A stretch of 64,000 nucleotides of DNA from Dactylosporangium sucinum (GCF_014647515.1 NZ_BMPI01000015.1:65967-129966), one strand, 5' to 3'; counted from the first letter of the stretch, positions 18,446 to 28,322 are shown. Numbers and translations: made by a program. Notes: generated by a model from the letters alone, not told the origin.

Positions 18446-19575
18446 GCGGCCGCCCCGTCGAGCGCCCCGGCGAGCGGCAGCACCGCGGCCACCGTCCAGC
18501 CCCGCCCGGGCGCCGGCCCGGCCTCGCACACCCCGCCGAGCAGCACGGCCCGCTCCCGCATCCCGATCAGCCCGTACCCCGGCGCGCCGTCCGGCCGGGC
18601 CTCCCCGTCGTCGCTGACCCGCAGCCGGACGGCCCGGTCGTCGGCGACGACCCGCACCTCGATCCGGGTGGCGTGCCGCGCGTGTCGCCGGGCGTTCGTG
18701 ACCGACTCCTGGGCCAGCCGGTACACGGCGCTGCCGATCGCCGCGGGCACGTCCCCGACCGCGCCGTCGATCCGCACGTCGACGGACGGTGCGGGCCCCA
18801 CATCGGCGAACTGCTCGATGTCGGCGATCCCCCCGTCCTGCGCCGCGGGGGCGGGCTCGGCGCCGCGCAGCAGCCGCACGATGGCCCGCATCTCGTCCAG
18901 GGCCCGGGCGGCCTCGGCCTCGATCACCTTCAGGGCGTCGACCGCCGCACCCGGAGTGAACTCCTCGGTGACGATGCCCGCCTGGGCGCGGATCCGCATG
19001 GCGGAGACGTGGTGGGCCACGGTGTCGTGCAGGTCGCGGGCGAGGCGTTCCCGCTCCAGCAGCCGGGCCTGCTCCAGCTCCCGGTGCCGGGCCCGGGCGC
19101 GGAACCGCAGCGCCAGGCCGGTCGCGCTCATGGCGCCCAGAACGGCGAAGCCCTCCAGCACCTCGCCGCCGCCGACGTCGCCGACCAGCACCGTCGCGAC
19201 GATCTTGGCCGTGATGATCGCCGCGCCGGTCACCGCCTCCGCGCCGGAGCCCCAGCGGAACAGCGCGAACGGCAACAGCACCAGGAACGACAGCGCGAAC
19301 ATGTCGGGCGGGGCGCCGCTGGTCAGCAGCGCCGCCACCCCGCACGCGGGGAACGCCACGGCGACCGGCAGGAGGGGGTGCGAGCGCCGCCACAACAACA
19401 GCGGCACCAGCCCGAGCGCGAGCCCGAGGCTCACCCACCGCCACGGCACGCCGGGCCGCAGCAGCGCCTCCAGCACGGCGAACGCGGCGAACCCGGCGAC
19501 GAGCGCCCAGTCCAGCCGGCCGCGCGGCGGCGCCCCGCCGGCCCGCGGCTCCCTCCACACCGCCCGGAGCAACAT
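18442..19575 (-). CDS. NarL-type sensor histidine kinase
   Basis: 377 residues. Several membrane helices (about 25-150) with no large sensor loop precede a HisKA_3 dimerisation helix (phospho-His in ARDLHDTVAHHVS) and a HATPase with GYGLIGMRER. This architecture often senses membrane or cell-envelope state. The ATG is preceded by TACCAT at six bases, a leaderless start. Confidence 0.92.
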   Translation of the reverse strand: MLLRAVWREPRAGGAPPRGRLDWALVAGFAAFAVLEALLRPGVPWRWVSLGLALGLVPLLLWRRSHPLLPVAVAFPACGVAALLTSGAPPDMFALSFLVLLPFALFRWGSGAEAVTGAAIITAKIVATVLVGDVGGGEVLEGFAVLGAMSATGLALRFRARARHRELEQARLLERERLARDLHDTVAHHVSAMRIRAQAGIVTEEFTPGAAVDALKVIEAEAARALDEMRAIVRLLRGAEPAPAAQDGGIADIEQFADVGPAPSVDVRIDGAVGDVPAAIGSAVYRLAQESVTNARRHARHATRIEVRVVADDRAVRLRVSDDGEARPDGAPGYGLIGMRERAVLLGGVCEAGPAPGRGWTVAAVLPLAGALDGAAA

Positions 19576-19721
19576 GGGTCGATGGTATGACCTAGGCGGC
19601 CGGCTCAGATCGGTCCAAAGTACGAGTCACCGCCTCGACCAAGGCCGAAGCCTGGCGGCGACCGGCCCGGGCCGAGGCCGCCGAGGACCTATGCGGTGGA
19701 CATGCGCGCGAAGATACTCGG

Positions 19722-20633
19722 GTGCGTGAACTCGTGGTGCTGGGCACCGCCAGCCAGGTGCCGACCCGGACCCGCAACCACAACGGGTACTTCCTGGCGT
19801 GGGACGGCGAGGGGATCCTGTTCGACCCGGGCGACGGCACCCAGCGGCAGATGGTGCACGCCGGGGTGGCGGCCTCCGACGTCACGCGGATCTGCATCAC
19901 GCACTTCCACGGCGACCACTGCCTGGGCCTGCCGGGGGTGATCCAGCGGCTGTCCCTGGACCGGGCGCCCCGGCCGGTGCCGGTCCACTTCCCGTTCGAG
20001 GGTCTGCAGTACTTCGAGCGCCTCCGCCACGCGTCGAGCTTCTACGACGCGGTGGACCTCCGGCCCGATCCGCTCACCGACGAATATAACGCCATAAAAG
20101 CCGACAAAGTGCACATCGAGGCGCGCCGCCTGGACCACGGCATCCCCACCTACGGCTACCGGCTGGTGGAACCCGACGGCCGGCGCATGCTGCCGGACCG
20201 GCTGCGGGAGCACGGCATCGAGGGCCCGGCGGTCGGGGCGCTGCAGCGGACCGGCCGCCTGGAGCGGGACGGCACGGTGGTGACGCTGGAGGAGGTGAGC
20301 GAACCGCGCCCCGGGCAGCGGTTCGCGTTCGTGATGGACACCCGGCTGTGCGCCGCCGTCCACGAGCTGGCCGACGGGGCCGACCTGCTGGTGATCGAGT
20401 CCACGTACCTCGACGAGGACCGGGACCTGGCCGAGGCCCACGGCCACCTCACCGCCGGGCAGGCGGCGGCCGTGGCCGCGGAGTGCGGGGTGGGCACGCT
20501 GGTGCTCACCCACTTCTCGCAGCGCTACGACGACCCGGAGGCGTTCCGCCGGGCGGCCGAGGCGCGGTTCGACGGCGAGGTCGTGGTGGCGGAGGACCTG
20601 ACCCGCGTGCGCGTGCCGGCCCGCCGTCCCTGA
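19722..20633 (+). CDS. rnz: ribonuclease Z
   Basis: 303 residues, a metallo-beta-lactamase fold with the tRNA-maturase motif [13 protein letters not shown] near residue 65, a late FVMDTRLC and LTHFSQRY. It trims tRNA 3' trailers. Around 20083-20108 there is a short run of AT-rich codons (including ATA and AAA) that is unusual against the surrounding GC bias. The GTG start gives the expected N-terminal [11 protein letters not shown]. Confidence 0.85.
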   Translation: MRELVVLGTASQVPTRTRNHNGYFLAWDGEGILFDPGDGTQRQMVHAGVAASDVTRICITHFHGDHCLGLPGVIQRLSLDRAPRPVPVHFPFEGLQYFERLRHASSFYDAVDLRPDPLTDEYNAIKADKVHIEARRLDHGIPTYGYRLVEPDGRRMLPDRLREHGIEGPAVGALQRTGRLERDGTVVTLEEVSEPRPGQRFAFVMDTRLCAAVHELADGADLLVIESTYLDEDRDLAEAHGHLTAGQAAAVAAECGVGTLVLTHFSQRYDDPEAFRRAAEARFDGEVVVAEDLTRVRVPARRP

Positions 20634-20662
20634 TCAGCGGACCAGGAACCTCGCCGCCCGAA

Positions 20663-20959
20663 TCAGTCGCATTCCCGGCAGATCGGCGCGCCGTTCTTCT
20701 CCCGGGCCAGCTGGCTGCGGTGGTGCACCAGGAAGCAGCTGGAGCAGCGGAACTCGTCGCCGCGCATCGGCACGACGGGCACGGTCAGCTCTTCGTCGGG
20801 CAGCTCCGCGCCCGGTAGCTCGAAGCCTGAGTCGCTCTCGTCGACGTCGACCAGCGGCGACTGCGCCGTCGCCCGGCGGGCGGTGAGCTCTTCGAGGCTG
20901 TCCTCGGCGAGATCGCCTGCCGGGTGGCGGGGCGCGTCGTAGTCGGTGCTGATGGCCAT
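20663..20959 (-). CDS. DUF4193 protein with zinc ribbon
   Basis: 98 residues. The N-terminal half is acidic (starting AISTDYDAPR); the C-terminal part has a CxxC...CxxC pair (FRCSSCFLVHHR and ICRECD), a probable zinc ribbon. DUF4193 proteins are widespread in actinobacteria with unknown function. The ATG at 20959 is favoured over one three codons upstream by the GAGAGGG ribosome site. Confidence 0.85.
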   Translation of the reverse strand: MAISTDYDAPRHPAGDLAEDSLEELTARRATAQSPLVDVDESDSGFELPGAELPDEELTVPVVPMRGDEFRCSSCFLVHHRSQLAREKNGAPICRECD

Positions 20960-21077
20960 GGCGTTCACCCTCTCTCGGTGACTTGGTTGTGTAACGAACG
21001 CCGTCGGCTTCGGATGTGTTCCCGACCGACATGAATGAATCGCATGTGGCCCGGCTCACGTCACGCAGCGCTGATTT

Positions 21078-21115
21078 TGTCCACTATGGACATATCAACA
21101 GCGTTGGCGCCAACG
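21078..21115. promoter_or_regulatory. two adjacent palindromes
   Basis: TGTCCACTATGGACA (21078-21092; six-base arms around CTA) and the perfect 14-base CGTTGGCGCCAACG (21102-21115) lie between the end of the flavoprotein gene and the DUF4193 gene. The first looks like a protein-binding site, the second like a short terminator stem; neither assignment is firm. Confidence 0.4.
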
Positions 21116-21118
21116 AGG

Positions 21119-22051
21119 CTACCTCGCGCCGTCCCCGCTTCGCGGACTTTTCGACAACCCGGTGCCGCACAGTCTGTCCGCGACCGCCCGGCCGGACAGG
21201 AAGGCGGCCTCCACGCGGGGCCGGCCGAACCCGTCGCCGGCCAGGAACACCCCCTCGGCCAGGGCGAACGGCTCATCCCCGGCGCGGGCGGGACGCGACT
21301 CGGACCAGCACCGGGCGGCGATCGGCGACCCGGCCTCCGGCAGGTGCAGCACGTCCCGGACGGCCGCCTCGACGTCGGCGACCGCCTCCTCGCGCGCGTA
21401 GCCGGGCGTGCTGTGGGCGACCAGCACCGGCGACCGGTCCCCGCGCCGGTCCCCGTCGTCGCAGACGGTCACCAGCACCGGGTGGTCGTTGACGAACGCG
21501 CCGGCGAAGTCGGGCCAGCACCGCGACGGGTAGCGCAGCGCGACCGCCAGGCACGGCCGCCAGTCCTGCGCGTCGGCGACCGCCCGGGCCGGCGGATGGA
21601 TCGCGGCGGCCTGCGGGGCCGGCATGGCCAGGACGACCCGGTCGGCGCCGAGGCCGGCGAGGTCGCGGACGGCGACCCCGTACTCGACCGGGAGGCCCGC
21701 CGCCAGGTCCGCGGCCAGCGCGCCGAGGCCGCCGTCGGCGCACCAGCGCACCGGGCCGGGCGCCTCCGGCGCGTGCGGGCTCTGGCCGTACACCTCGAAA
21801 TGCCCCGTCCACGGGCGGGCGAGCCCCCGCTCCTGCCAGCCGTCCACCACCGAGCCGAACGCCGGGTCGCTGACGGTGAAGTAGGCGGCGCCCAGGTCGA
21901 CCGGCCGGCCGTCGACCGCCGGGCTGGCCAGGCGGCCGCCCGGGCCGGCGCCGCGCTCCAGGACGCGGACGTCCACCCCGCGGTCGTTCAGGACACGCGC
22001 GCAGGCGAGCCCCGCGATTCCGGCTCCGACCACCACTACGCTGCTCGTCAT
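21119..22051 (-). CDS. FAD/NAD(P)-binding amine-oxidase-like protein
   Basis: 310 residues with an N-terminal FAD motif VVVGAGIAGLACARVL, GGRLAS and a C-terminal GDGFGRPRVEAAFLSG flavin-binding stretch. It is shorter than monoamine oxidases and resembles renalase-like oxidoreductases; substrate unknown. The ATG at 22051 has GGGGAGG just upstream, and its start codon overlaps the divergent start at 22050. Confidence 0.75.
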   Translation of the reverse strand: MTSSVVVVGAGIAGLACARVLNDRGVDVRVLERGAGPGGRLASPAVDGRPVDLGAAYFTVSDPAFGSVVDGWQERGLARPWTGHFEVYGQSPHAPEAPGPVRWCADGGLGALAADLAAGLPVEYGVAVRDLAGLGADRVVLAMPAPQAAAIHPPARAVADAQDWRPCLAVALRYPSRCWPDFAGAFVNDHPVLVTVCDDGDRRGDRSPVLVAHSTPGYAREEAVADVEAAVRDVLHLPEAGSPIAARCWSESRPARAGDEPFALAEGVFLAGDGFGRPRVEAAFLSGRAVADRLCGTGLSKSPRSGDGAR

Positions 22052-24473
22052 GAACCTCCCCGAACGGGCTCGCGTCGTGGTCGTCGGCGGCGGGGTGATC
22101 GGCACCTCGGTCGCCTACCACCTGGCGCGGCAGGGTGTCTCCGACGTGGTGCTCCTTGAGCGAGACCGGCTGACGGCCGGCACCACATGGCACGCGGCCG
22201 GCCTGATGGTCACGTTCGGCTCGCTGTCGGAGACGTCGACGCGGATGCGACAGTACACGCGCGACCTGTATGCCGGCCTGGAATCCGAGACCGGTCTCTC
22301 CACCGGGCTACGCCAGTGCGGCTTCATCGAGCTGGCGACCGACGAGGGCCGGCTGGAGGAGTACCGCCGGGTGGCCGCGTTCAACCGCCACTGCGGCGTC
22401 GACGTGCACGAGATCTCCCCCGCCGAGGTCCGCGCCCTGTTCCCGCTCGCGCGCACCGACGACGTGCTGGCCGGCTTCTACGTCGCCGAGGACGGCCGGG
22501 CCAACCCGGTCGACGTGACGATGTCACTCGCCAAGGGCGCCCGGATGCGCGGCGTGCGGGTCCTGGAGGGCGTGCCGGTCACCGGCGTACTCCGCAGGGG
22601 CGACACGGTGACCGGGGTGCGCACCCCGTTCGGCGACATCGAGGCCGAGACGGTCGTCAACTGTGCCGGCATGTGGGCCCGGCAGCTCGGCGAGCAGGCC
22701 GGGGTCAGCATCCCGCTGCAGGCCGCCGAGCACTACTACCTCATCACCGAGCCGATCGACGGGGTGAGCGCCGACCTGCCGGTGCTCGAGGACCCGGGCG
22801 CCTACGGGTACTTCCGGGAGGAGACCGGCGGCCTCATGGTCGGCCTGTTCGAGGGCGCCGCCGCGCCGTGGCGCGTCGACCGGGTGCCCGACGACTTCTC
22901 CTTCGGCACGCTCCCGCCGGACTGGGACCGGATGGCGCCCTACCTGGAGGCGGCGATGTCCCGCATCCCGGTGACCGCCACGGCCGGCGTCCGCACGTTC
23001 TTCTGCGGCCCGGAGAGCTTCACCCCGGACCTCGCGCCGATCTTCGGCGAGTCCCCCGAGCTGCGCAACTACTTCGTCGCCGCCGGCCTGAACTCGATCG
23101 GCATCCTGACCGGCGGCGGGATCGGCCGTGCGCTGGCGCACTGGATCGCCGAGGGCCGGCCCGACGTCGACGTCACCGGCATGCACATCGACCGGCTCCG
23201 GCCCTACCAGGCCAACCGCCGCTACCGGGCCGAGCGCACGGTCGAGGCCCTCGGCATGGTGTACCAGGCCCACTACCCGACCCGGGCGATGCGCTCGGCC
23301 CGCGACGCCAAGCGCTCGCCGCTGCACGACCGGCTCGCCGTCCACCGGCCCTACCTGCGCGACGTCTCCGGCTGGGAGATGCCCGACGTCTACGGCTTCA
23401 CCGGGTCGCTCAGCCCGACCTGGGGGCGGCCGGAGTACTTCGAGCAGTGGGCCGCCGAGCACCGGGCCGCGCGCGAGGGCGTGATCCTCATGGACATGTC
23501 CTTCATGGCGAAGTTCCTGGTCCAGGGCCGCGACGCCGCCGACGTGCTGGAGGAGCTGTCGGCCAACCGGGTCGGCACGATGGGCACCGTCACCTACACC
23601 CAGTGGCTCAACGAGGGCGGCACGATCGAGGCCGACCTGACCGTGACCCGCCTCGACGAGGACCGGTTCTGGGTCGTCGCGTCCGACACCGCGCACCGGC
23701 ACGTCGAGGCCCGGCTGCGCCGGCACGCGGGCGACCGGCACGCGTTCGTCACCGACGTCACCTCGGGCTGGGCCCAGCTCAACGTGCAGGGCCCCGGGTC
23801 GCGCGACCTGCTCGCGGCCGTCTCGCCGTCCGACCTGTCGTTCCCGTTCCGCGGCGCGGCGGAGATCGAGATCGGCTACGCGCGGGTGCTGTGCCTGCGG
23901 ATCACCTACGTGGGCGAGCTGGGCTACGAGCTGTACGTCCCGGCCGAGCAGGCCGTCCACGTCTACGACACGCTCGTCGAGGCCGGCGCCGCGGCCGGCC
24001 TGCGGCACGCCGGGCTCAAGGCGCTGGCCAGCCTGCGCATGGAGAAGGGGTACCGCGACTACGGCCACGACATCGACAACACCGACGGCGTGCTGGAGGC
24101 CGGCCTGGGGTTCGCGGTGGCGCTGGACAAGCCGGCGTTCGTCGGCCGCGACGCGGTGCTCGCCCGCAAGGCCGCCGGCCCGCTGACCCAGCGGCTGGTC
24201 CAGGTGCTGGTCACCGACCCCAAGGCGCTGCTGTACCACGGGGAGGTCATCCGCCGGGACGGCCGCGACGTGGGCTACGTGCGGGCCGCGTCCTACGGCC
24301 ACACCCTCGGCGGCGCCGTCGGCCTGGCGATGCTGGCGACCGGCGGGGAGCCCCTCGACCAGGCGTGGCTCGACGGCGGCGAGCTGACCGTGGAGGTCGC
24401 CGGCTCGGTCTACCCGGCCCGGGCCTCCCTGCGGCCGCTCTACGACCCCACCAGCGCGAGGGTGCGCGCCTGA
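22050..24473 (+). CDS. dimethylglycine/sarcosine dehydrogenase-like flavoprotein with GcvT domain
   Basis: 807 residues: FAD-binding oxidase (about 8-380) with GGGVIGTSVAYHL and TTWHAAGL (the His that binds FAD covalently in relatives), an FAO linker domain, and C-terminal folate-binding GcvT/aminomethyltransferase domains (about 420-800). It probably demethylates N-methylglycines and passes the carbon to tetrahydrofolate. TACGCT ends seven bases before the ATG, so the mRNA is likely leaderless. Confidence 0.88.
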   Translation: MNLPERARVVVVGGGVIGTSVAYHLARQGVSDVVLLERDRLTAGTTWHAAGLMVTFGSLSETSTRMRQYTRDLYAGLESETGLSTGLRQCGFIELATDEGRLEEYRRVAAFNRHCGVDVHEISPAEVRALFPLARTDDVLAGFYVAEDGRANPVDVTMSLAKGARMRGVRVLEGVPVTGVLRRGDTVTGVRTPFGDIEAETVVNCAGMWARQLGEQAGVSIPLQAAEHYYLITEPIDGVSADLPVLEDPGAYGYFREETGGLMVGLFEGAAAPWRVDRVPDDFSFGTLPPDWDRMAPYLEAAMSRIPVTATAGVRTFFCGPESFTPDLAPIFGESPELRNYFVAAGLNSIGILTGGGIGRALAHWIAEGRPDVDVTGMHIDRLRPYQANRRYRAERTVEALGMVYQAHYPTRAMRSARDAKRSPLHDRLAVHRPYLRDVSGWEMPDVYGFTGSLSPTWGRPEYFEQWAAEHRAAREGVILMDMSFMAKFLVQGRDAADVLEELSANRVGTMGTVTYTQWLNEGGTIEADLTVTRLDEDRFWVVASDTAHRHVEARLRRHAGDRHAFVTDVTSGWAQLNVQGPGSRDLLAAVSPSDLSFPFRGAAEIEIGYARVLCLRITYVGELGYELYVPAEQAVHVYDTLVEAGAAAGLRHAGLKALASLRMEKGYRDYGHDIDNTDGVLEAGLGFAVALDKPAFVGRDAVLARKAAGPLTQRLVQVLVTDPKALLYHGEVIRRDGRDVGYVRAASYGHTLGGAVGLAMLATGGEPLDQAWLDGGELTVEVAGSVYPARASLRPLYDPTSARVRA

Positions 24474-24495
24474 GGCGCCCCGCCCGCTTCGCCGG

Positions 24496-24990
24496 TCAGC
24501 CGAGGAGCTTGAACGCCAGGGTCGTCGACCACTTGTGCATGTCGGGCTCGACGGCCGGGTCGGTCTCGTAGAGCTCCAGCCGGCAGGCCCACCGCTCGCC
24601 GCGCGGGGTGTCGACCTTGTCGAACACCAGGCCCTGCGCGTCGGCCCAGGCCAGCAGCTCGCCGGTCACGCCGAGCAGCTCGTCGGGGTGCCCGACGTGC
24701 GTGACCGTGGCGTAGCGACCGGCGGGCAGCACGCCCGCGGTCACCGGCCCCTCCCCCGGCACCGGCACGGCGAGCGGCACGCCGACCTCGACCTCCAGCA
24801 GGTTGTCCATGTCGATGACGTCGTACTTGAAGAACGGCGCCCCGGCGGGCTCGGCGCCCCGCACGGCGAGGTAGGCGAAGACGTCGCCCATGCGGTCGGC
24901 CACCTTGGCCAGCTCGTGCATCGGGACGGCGCCGCCGATGGCGACGTAGGGCTGGGGTTCGCGTTCGATGATCGTCGGGTGCACAGCCAT
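24496..24990 (-). CDS. GyrI-like effector-binding domain protein
   Basis: 164 residues, a stand-alone SOUL/GyrI-like (AraC effector-binding) domain: IIEREPQPYVAIGGAVP at the start, then LPAGRYATVTHVGHPDEL. Such proteins bind small hydrophobic compounds. The preferred ATG has GGGAG five bases upstream; another ATG is three codons earlier. It follows the VanW gene by a few bases and may be co-transcribed. Confidence 0.75.
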   Translation of the reverse strand: MAVHPTIIEREPQPYVAIGGAVPMHELAKVADRMGDVFAYLAVRGAEPAGAPFFKYDVIDMDNLLEVEVGVPLAVPVPGEGPVTAGVLPAGRYATVTHVGHPDELLGVTGELLAWADAQGLVFDKVDTPRGERWACRLELYETDPAVEPDMHKWSTTLAFKLLG

Positions 24991-25003
24991 GGCTCCCATG
25001 CTG

Positions 25004-26713
25004 TCACGGGGTCGCCGACGGCGGTGGCCCGCAGACGAAGTGCGGCTCCGGGTCGTAGCGCCAGGCGAACCGCTCCCGCCGGATCTCCTTGCCGCCCTGC
25101 TTGACGACCCGGAACGCCTCCTGGTGGAAGCCGGGCAGGCCGTCGGTCGGGTTGCAGTCGGGCTCCTGGAGGTACACCGTCTGCGGCTGGACCACCTTGG
25201 TGCGCGGCCCGTACTCGGTGGTGACCTCGTAGCGGCGGGCGCCGTAGAGCGTCACGGTGACCGAGGTGTCGGTCGTCGCCGTGTCGACCAGGATCCCGGT
25301 CGGGCCGTCGTTGCGGAACCGCAGGTCGAGCTGCTTGTAGACGACGGTCGCCTCGATGACCGCCGGGTACCGGTCGAAGTAGTAGCTGTGCGGATGGTGC
25401 TCGACGTCCTCGAGTCCGGCGTAGTACGCGGCGTTGAACAGCGTCGTCGCGACCTGGGAGACCCCGCCGCCCGGCGAGCTCTTGATCTTCCCGTCCTCGA
25501 TGCCGGGCGCGTCGACGTAGCCCTTGGCCCGGCTACGCTCGCCGACGTGGTCGTTGAGGCTGAACGTCTCCCCCGGCCGGACCAGCGCGCCGCGCAATGC
25601 CTCGGCCATCGTGCGGATGTTCACCACGCGCGGCTGCCCGGCGACGAACTTCGTGGTGAACGTCGAGACCTGCTCGGCGATGCCGAGCCGGCCGAGCTCG
25701 GCCGCGGTGGTCTTCGCGGTGGCCGGGACGAGGCCGGCCTGCACCCGTCTGGGCGTCGCCGTGCCCCGCAGCCCGGCGAGGATCGGGCCCGGGCTGAGGT
25801 CGACCTGCCGGCCGTCCTGCTCGCGCTTGATGACCGGCCTGCCGCCGACGATCTGGAACGTGGCGTCGGTGGCGGGGACCTCGACCTTCGCCAGGCTTGC
25901 CTTGATCGACTGTCGCAGGGCGGCCGCATCGACGGTCGGCTCGATCCGGCCCTCGTCGTCCGGCTCCATCCGCAGGGCGGTGGCGATCGCGGTGGCCGGC
26001 ACGGTCACGTCGCCGCGGGGCGTGACGAGCACGAGCGGCGCGGCGACCGCGGGCGCGGCAAGCTCGGCGACGAGCCGGTCGACGTCGGCCCGGCTGGAGC
26101 GCGGCACCAGGTCGACGACGGGGAACTCGATCGGCCGGCCGCGCAGCCAGCCCCGCTCGGCCAGGCCGGCGACGGCGTCCCGGTCGATGCCGCGGCCGCT
26201 GACCGGGTACACCGCGACGGGATGCTGACGCTCGAAGCGCACGGCCGGCATGACCGGGGCGTCGCCCTGCGCGCCGAGGTGCACCATGAGCGCGTCGTAG
26301 AGCTTCGGCGCGTCGACGTGGATCACCGGTTCGACGCTGATGCCGCCGAGCAGCCAGGCGAACGGCCCGGGCGTGGCCCGCTCGGCCCGCTCGACGGTGG
26401 CGCCGACGTCGAGGCGCAGCCCGACCGCGGCCGGGTCGACGGTGGCCGTCGCGGTGCCGACCCGCACGTCGACCGGCGCGGCGGTGTCGAGCGCGCGCAG
26501 CCGGGCCGCGGCCTCGTCGCGGGACATCCCGCCGAGGTCGACGCCGAGCACGTGGACGCCGCGGTCGACGTCGGAGGTGTACGTGCTGGCGGCGGCCAGC
26601 CCGGGCGCGACGACGAGCAGCGTGACGGCGATCACCAGGCGGCGCCGGCGCCGTGCCCGCGCCCGGCGCACGACCAGCGGGACCACGGGGCGCGTGCGGA
26701 CCTCGATTGCCAT
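25004..26713 (-). CDS. VanW-family cell-envelope protein
   Basis: 569 residues: short basic cytoplasmic tail, one membrane helix (about 24-45), two extracytoplasmic peptidoglycan-binding-4-type domains (about 50-340), then a VanW domain (about 380-510: GETFSLNDHVGERS, GGGVSQVATTLFNAAY) and a C-terminal PDC-type strand. It is probably anchored outside the membrane and acts on or binds peptidoglycan; its role in resistance is not implied. Confidence 0.88.
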   Translation of the reverse strand: MAIEVRTRPVVPLVVRRARARRRRRLVIAVTLLVVAPGLAAASTYTSDVDRGVHVLGVDLGGMSRDEAAARLRALDTAAPVDVRVGTATATVDPAAVGLRLDVGATVERAERATPGPFAWLLGGISVEPVIHVDAPKLYDALMVHLGAQGDAPVMPAVRFERQHPVAVYPVSGRGIDRDAVAGLAERGWLRGRPIEFPVVDLVPRSSRADVDRLVAELAAPAVAAPLVLVTPRGDVTVPATAIATALRMEPDDEGRIEPTVDAAALRQSIKASLAKVEVPATDATFQIVGGRPVIKREQDGRQVDLSPGPILAGLRGTATPRRVQAGLVPATAKTTAAELGRLGIAEQVSTFTTKFVAGQPRVVNIRTMAEALRGALVRPGETFSLNDHVGERSRAKGYVDAPGIEDGKIKSSPGGGVSQVATTLFNAAYYAGLEDVEHHPHSYYFDRYPAVIEATVVYKQLDLRFRNDGPTGILVDTATTDTSVTVTLYGARRYEVTTEYGPRTKVVQPQTVYLQEPDCNPTDGLPGFHQEAFRVVKQGGKEIRRERFAWRYDPEPHFVCGPPPSATP

Positions 26714-26874
26714 GTCGCTACGGTGCCCGATTCATGCGGTTTTACGCGGAAAGTCGGCATCAATGTCCCCCTACGTGTCACCGCGTAAGCTGTCCGTCAA
26801 CCCAATGCGTGGGGGATGTGCCGTCTCGGGCGGCCGGGAACGACACTGACGGGGGTCGCTGGCAGGATGTGAGG

Positions 26875-27702
26875 GTGCGTCAGTTCCGGACGTTGGCCAT
26901 GCGCGTTCGCTCTCCCGAGGCGAGCGCGGCGCTGGCGCACGCCGCCGAGCGGATCGGCCTGCCGGTGGCGCAGCTGCCCGGCGACCCGGCCGAGGTGACC
27001 GGCTTACGCTCGGCCGACGGCGTCGCGTGGCGGGCCGCCGGTGGATACCTGACGACGCTCATCGCGGCGGGCGCCGACATCCGGCTGCACGGCGCGAGCC
27101 CGCAGTGGTTCGCCAACCTGCCGCGCGACGTGACCGGCCGGGACGTCCGCCTGGTCAGCGTGGGCGAGGCGCCCGACCTCGTCGGGTCGCGGCCGGCGGT
27201 GGCGAAGCTGGCCGACGAGAAGCACCCGGCGTTCTCCGCGGCCTGGGTGCGCAACGCCGACGACCTGCGCAACCGGCTGCGCACGGCGCGGCTGCCGGCC
27301 GACAGCACGCTCATCATCATGGATCACTGGCTGGACCTGGCGTCGGAGTACCGCGTCTTCACCCTGGGCCGGCAGCCGGTCGGCTGGTCGCCGTACCTGG
27401 TCGAGGGCGAGGAGTGGAGCCCGTCGCTGCGCACGCACCGGGCGTCGTGGCACGACGAGGCGGCCGCGTTCGTGGCGATGATGCTCGCCGAGCTGCCCGA
27501 CGACGAGGTGCCGCCGACCGCGGTCATCGACGTCGGGCGCACCGACGACGGCCGGTTCGCCGTGCTCGAGGTCAACAACGTGTGGAGCTCGGGCCTGTAC
27601 AGCTGCGACCCCGACGGCGTCCTGCGCGCCGTGCTCGCGGCGAACGACCCGGACTGCGCGCCGCGCTGGCGCTGGCAGCCCGTCCCGGTGCTCGGGTTCT
27701 GA
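26875..27702 (+). CDS. ATP-grasp domain protein (DUF4343-like)
   Basis: 275 residues. The C-terminal half shows ATP-grasp features: a Lys in AVAKLADEKHPAFSA, then EYRVFTLG and VIDVGRTDDGRFAVLEVNN, where acidic and Asn residues bind metal-ATP. It should ligate a carboxylate to an amine or thiol; the substrate is unknown. GTG at 26875 is chosen; a GTG two codons upstream is equally open. It is followed after five bases by a phosphoribosyltransferase. Confidence 0.7.
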   Translation: MRQFRTLAMRVRSPEASAALAHAAERIGLPVAQLPGDPAEVTGLRSADGVAWRAAGGYLTTLIAAGADIRLHGASPQWFANLPRDVTGRDVRLVSVGEAPDLVGSRPAVAKLADEKHPAFSAAWVRNADDLRNRLRTARLPADSTLIIMDHWLDLASEYRVFTLGRQPVGWSPYLVEGEEWSPSLRTHRASWHDEAAAFVAMMLAELPDDEVPPTAVIDVGRTDDGRFAVLEVNNVWSSGLYSCDPDGVLRAVLAANDPDCAPRWRWQPVPVLGF

Positions 27703-27707
27703 CCCGG

Positions 27708-28244
27708 GTGGCGTCGCTCCTCGACCGGCTCAAGGTCGGCTTCCACTGGCGCGGCGACGGCCCGGTTTCCTTCGCCGACGTCACCGAGTGGTGGCGCGAC
27801 CCGGTCGTCCTGCGCGACCTCCCGCCCGCCCTGGCCGCGCTGGTGCCCGGGGCGCCGACCGTCGTCATCGGCCCGGCGAGCCGCGGCACGCTGCTCGGCG
27901 CGCTCGTCGCCGCCCACCTCGGGGCCGGCCTGGTCGAGCTGCGCAAGAACGACCGCGTGGCCGAGCACGGCCCGGAATTCCTGACGCACCGGCTGCCCCG
28001 GTCGTACCACGAGGGCGGCGCCCTGCTGAGCTTCCGCCGCGCGCTGGTCCGCCCGGACGACCGGGTGCTCTGCGTCGACGACTGGATCGAGACCGGCGCC
28101 CAGGCCCTGGCCGCCCGGGAGATGGTGGCCTCGATCGGCGCGGCGTGGCTGGGCACCGCCTGCGTGGTGAGCGACCTTCCGGCCGGCTCCCCGGTGGCGG
28201 GCACGCTCGGCCTGCGCTGGCTGCTGCGCGCCGACGACCTGTGA
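27708..28244 (+). CDS. phosphoribosyltransferase-like protein
   Basis: 178 residues with a type I PRT fold: the PRPP-binding motif VLCVDDWIETGAQA near residue 128 and an early VIGPASRGTLLGA loop. It probably salvages or modifies a base, or acts as a PRT-fold regulator. It is cotranscribed with the ATP-grasp gene. A GC-rich hairpin lies just after its stop. Confidence 0.75.
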   Translation: MASLLDRLKVGFHWRGDGPVSFADVTEWWRDPVVLRDLPPALAALVPGAPTVVIGPASRGTLLGALVAAHLGAGLVELRKNDRVAEHGPEFLTHRLPRSYHEGGALLSFRRALVRPDDRVLCVDDWIETGAQALAAREMVASIGAAWLGTACVVSDLPAGSPVAGTLGLRWLLRADDL

Positions 28245-28247
28245 GCC

Positions 28248-28267
28248 CCTCCCCCGCGCGGGGGAGG
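28248..28267 (+). terminator. GC-rich hairpin after the PRT gene
   Basis: Stem CCTCCCCC / GGGGGAGG with loop GCGC, starting three bases after the phosphoribosyltransferase stop. There is no T-tract, as is common for high-GC actinobacterial terminators. The UbiA promoter follows 43 bases later. Confidence 0.55.
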
Positions 28268-28322
28268 TGGCTGGCCCGCCCGCGGGAGTCGCCGAGGGCG
28301 TCCGGCCCATAGCGTCGGCAGC

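Noticed and set aside
24496..26713. VanW gene as evidence of a glycopeptide-resistance cluster
   Set aside because: No vanH, vanA, vanX, vanS or vanR genes are nearby; VanW domains are common housekeeping envelope proteins in actinobacteria.
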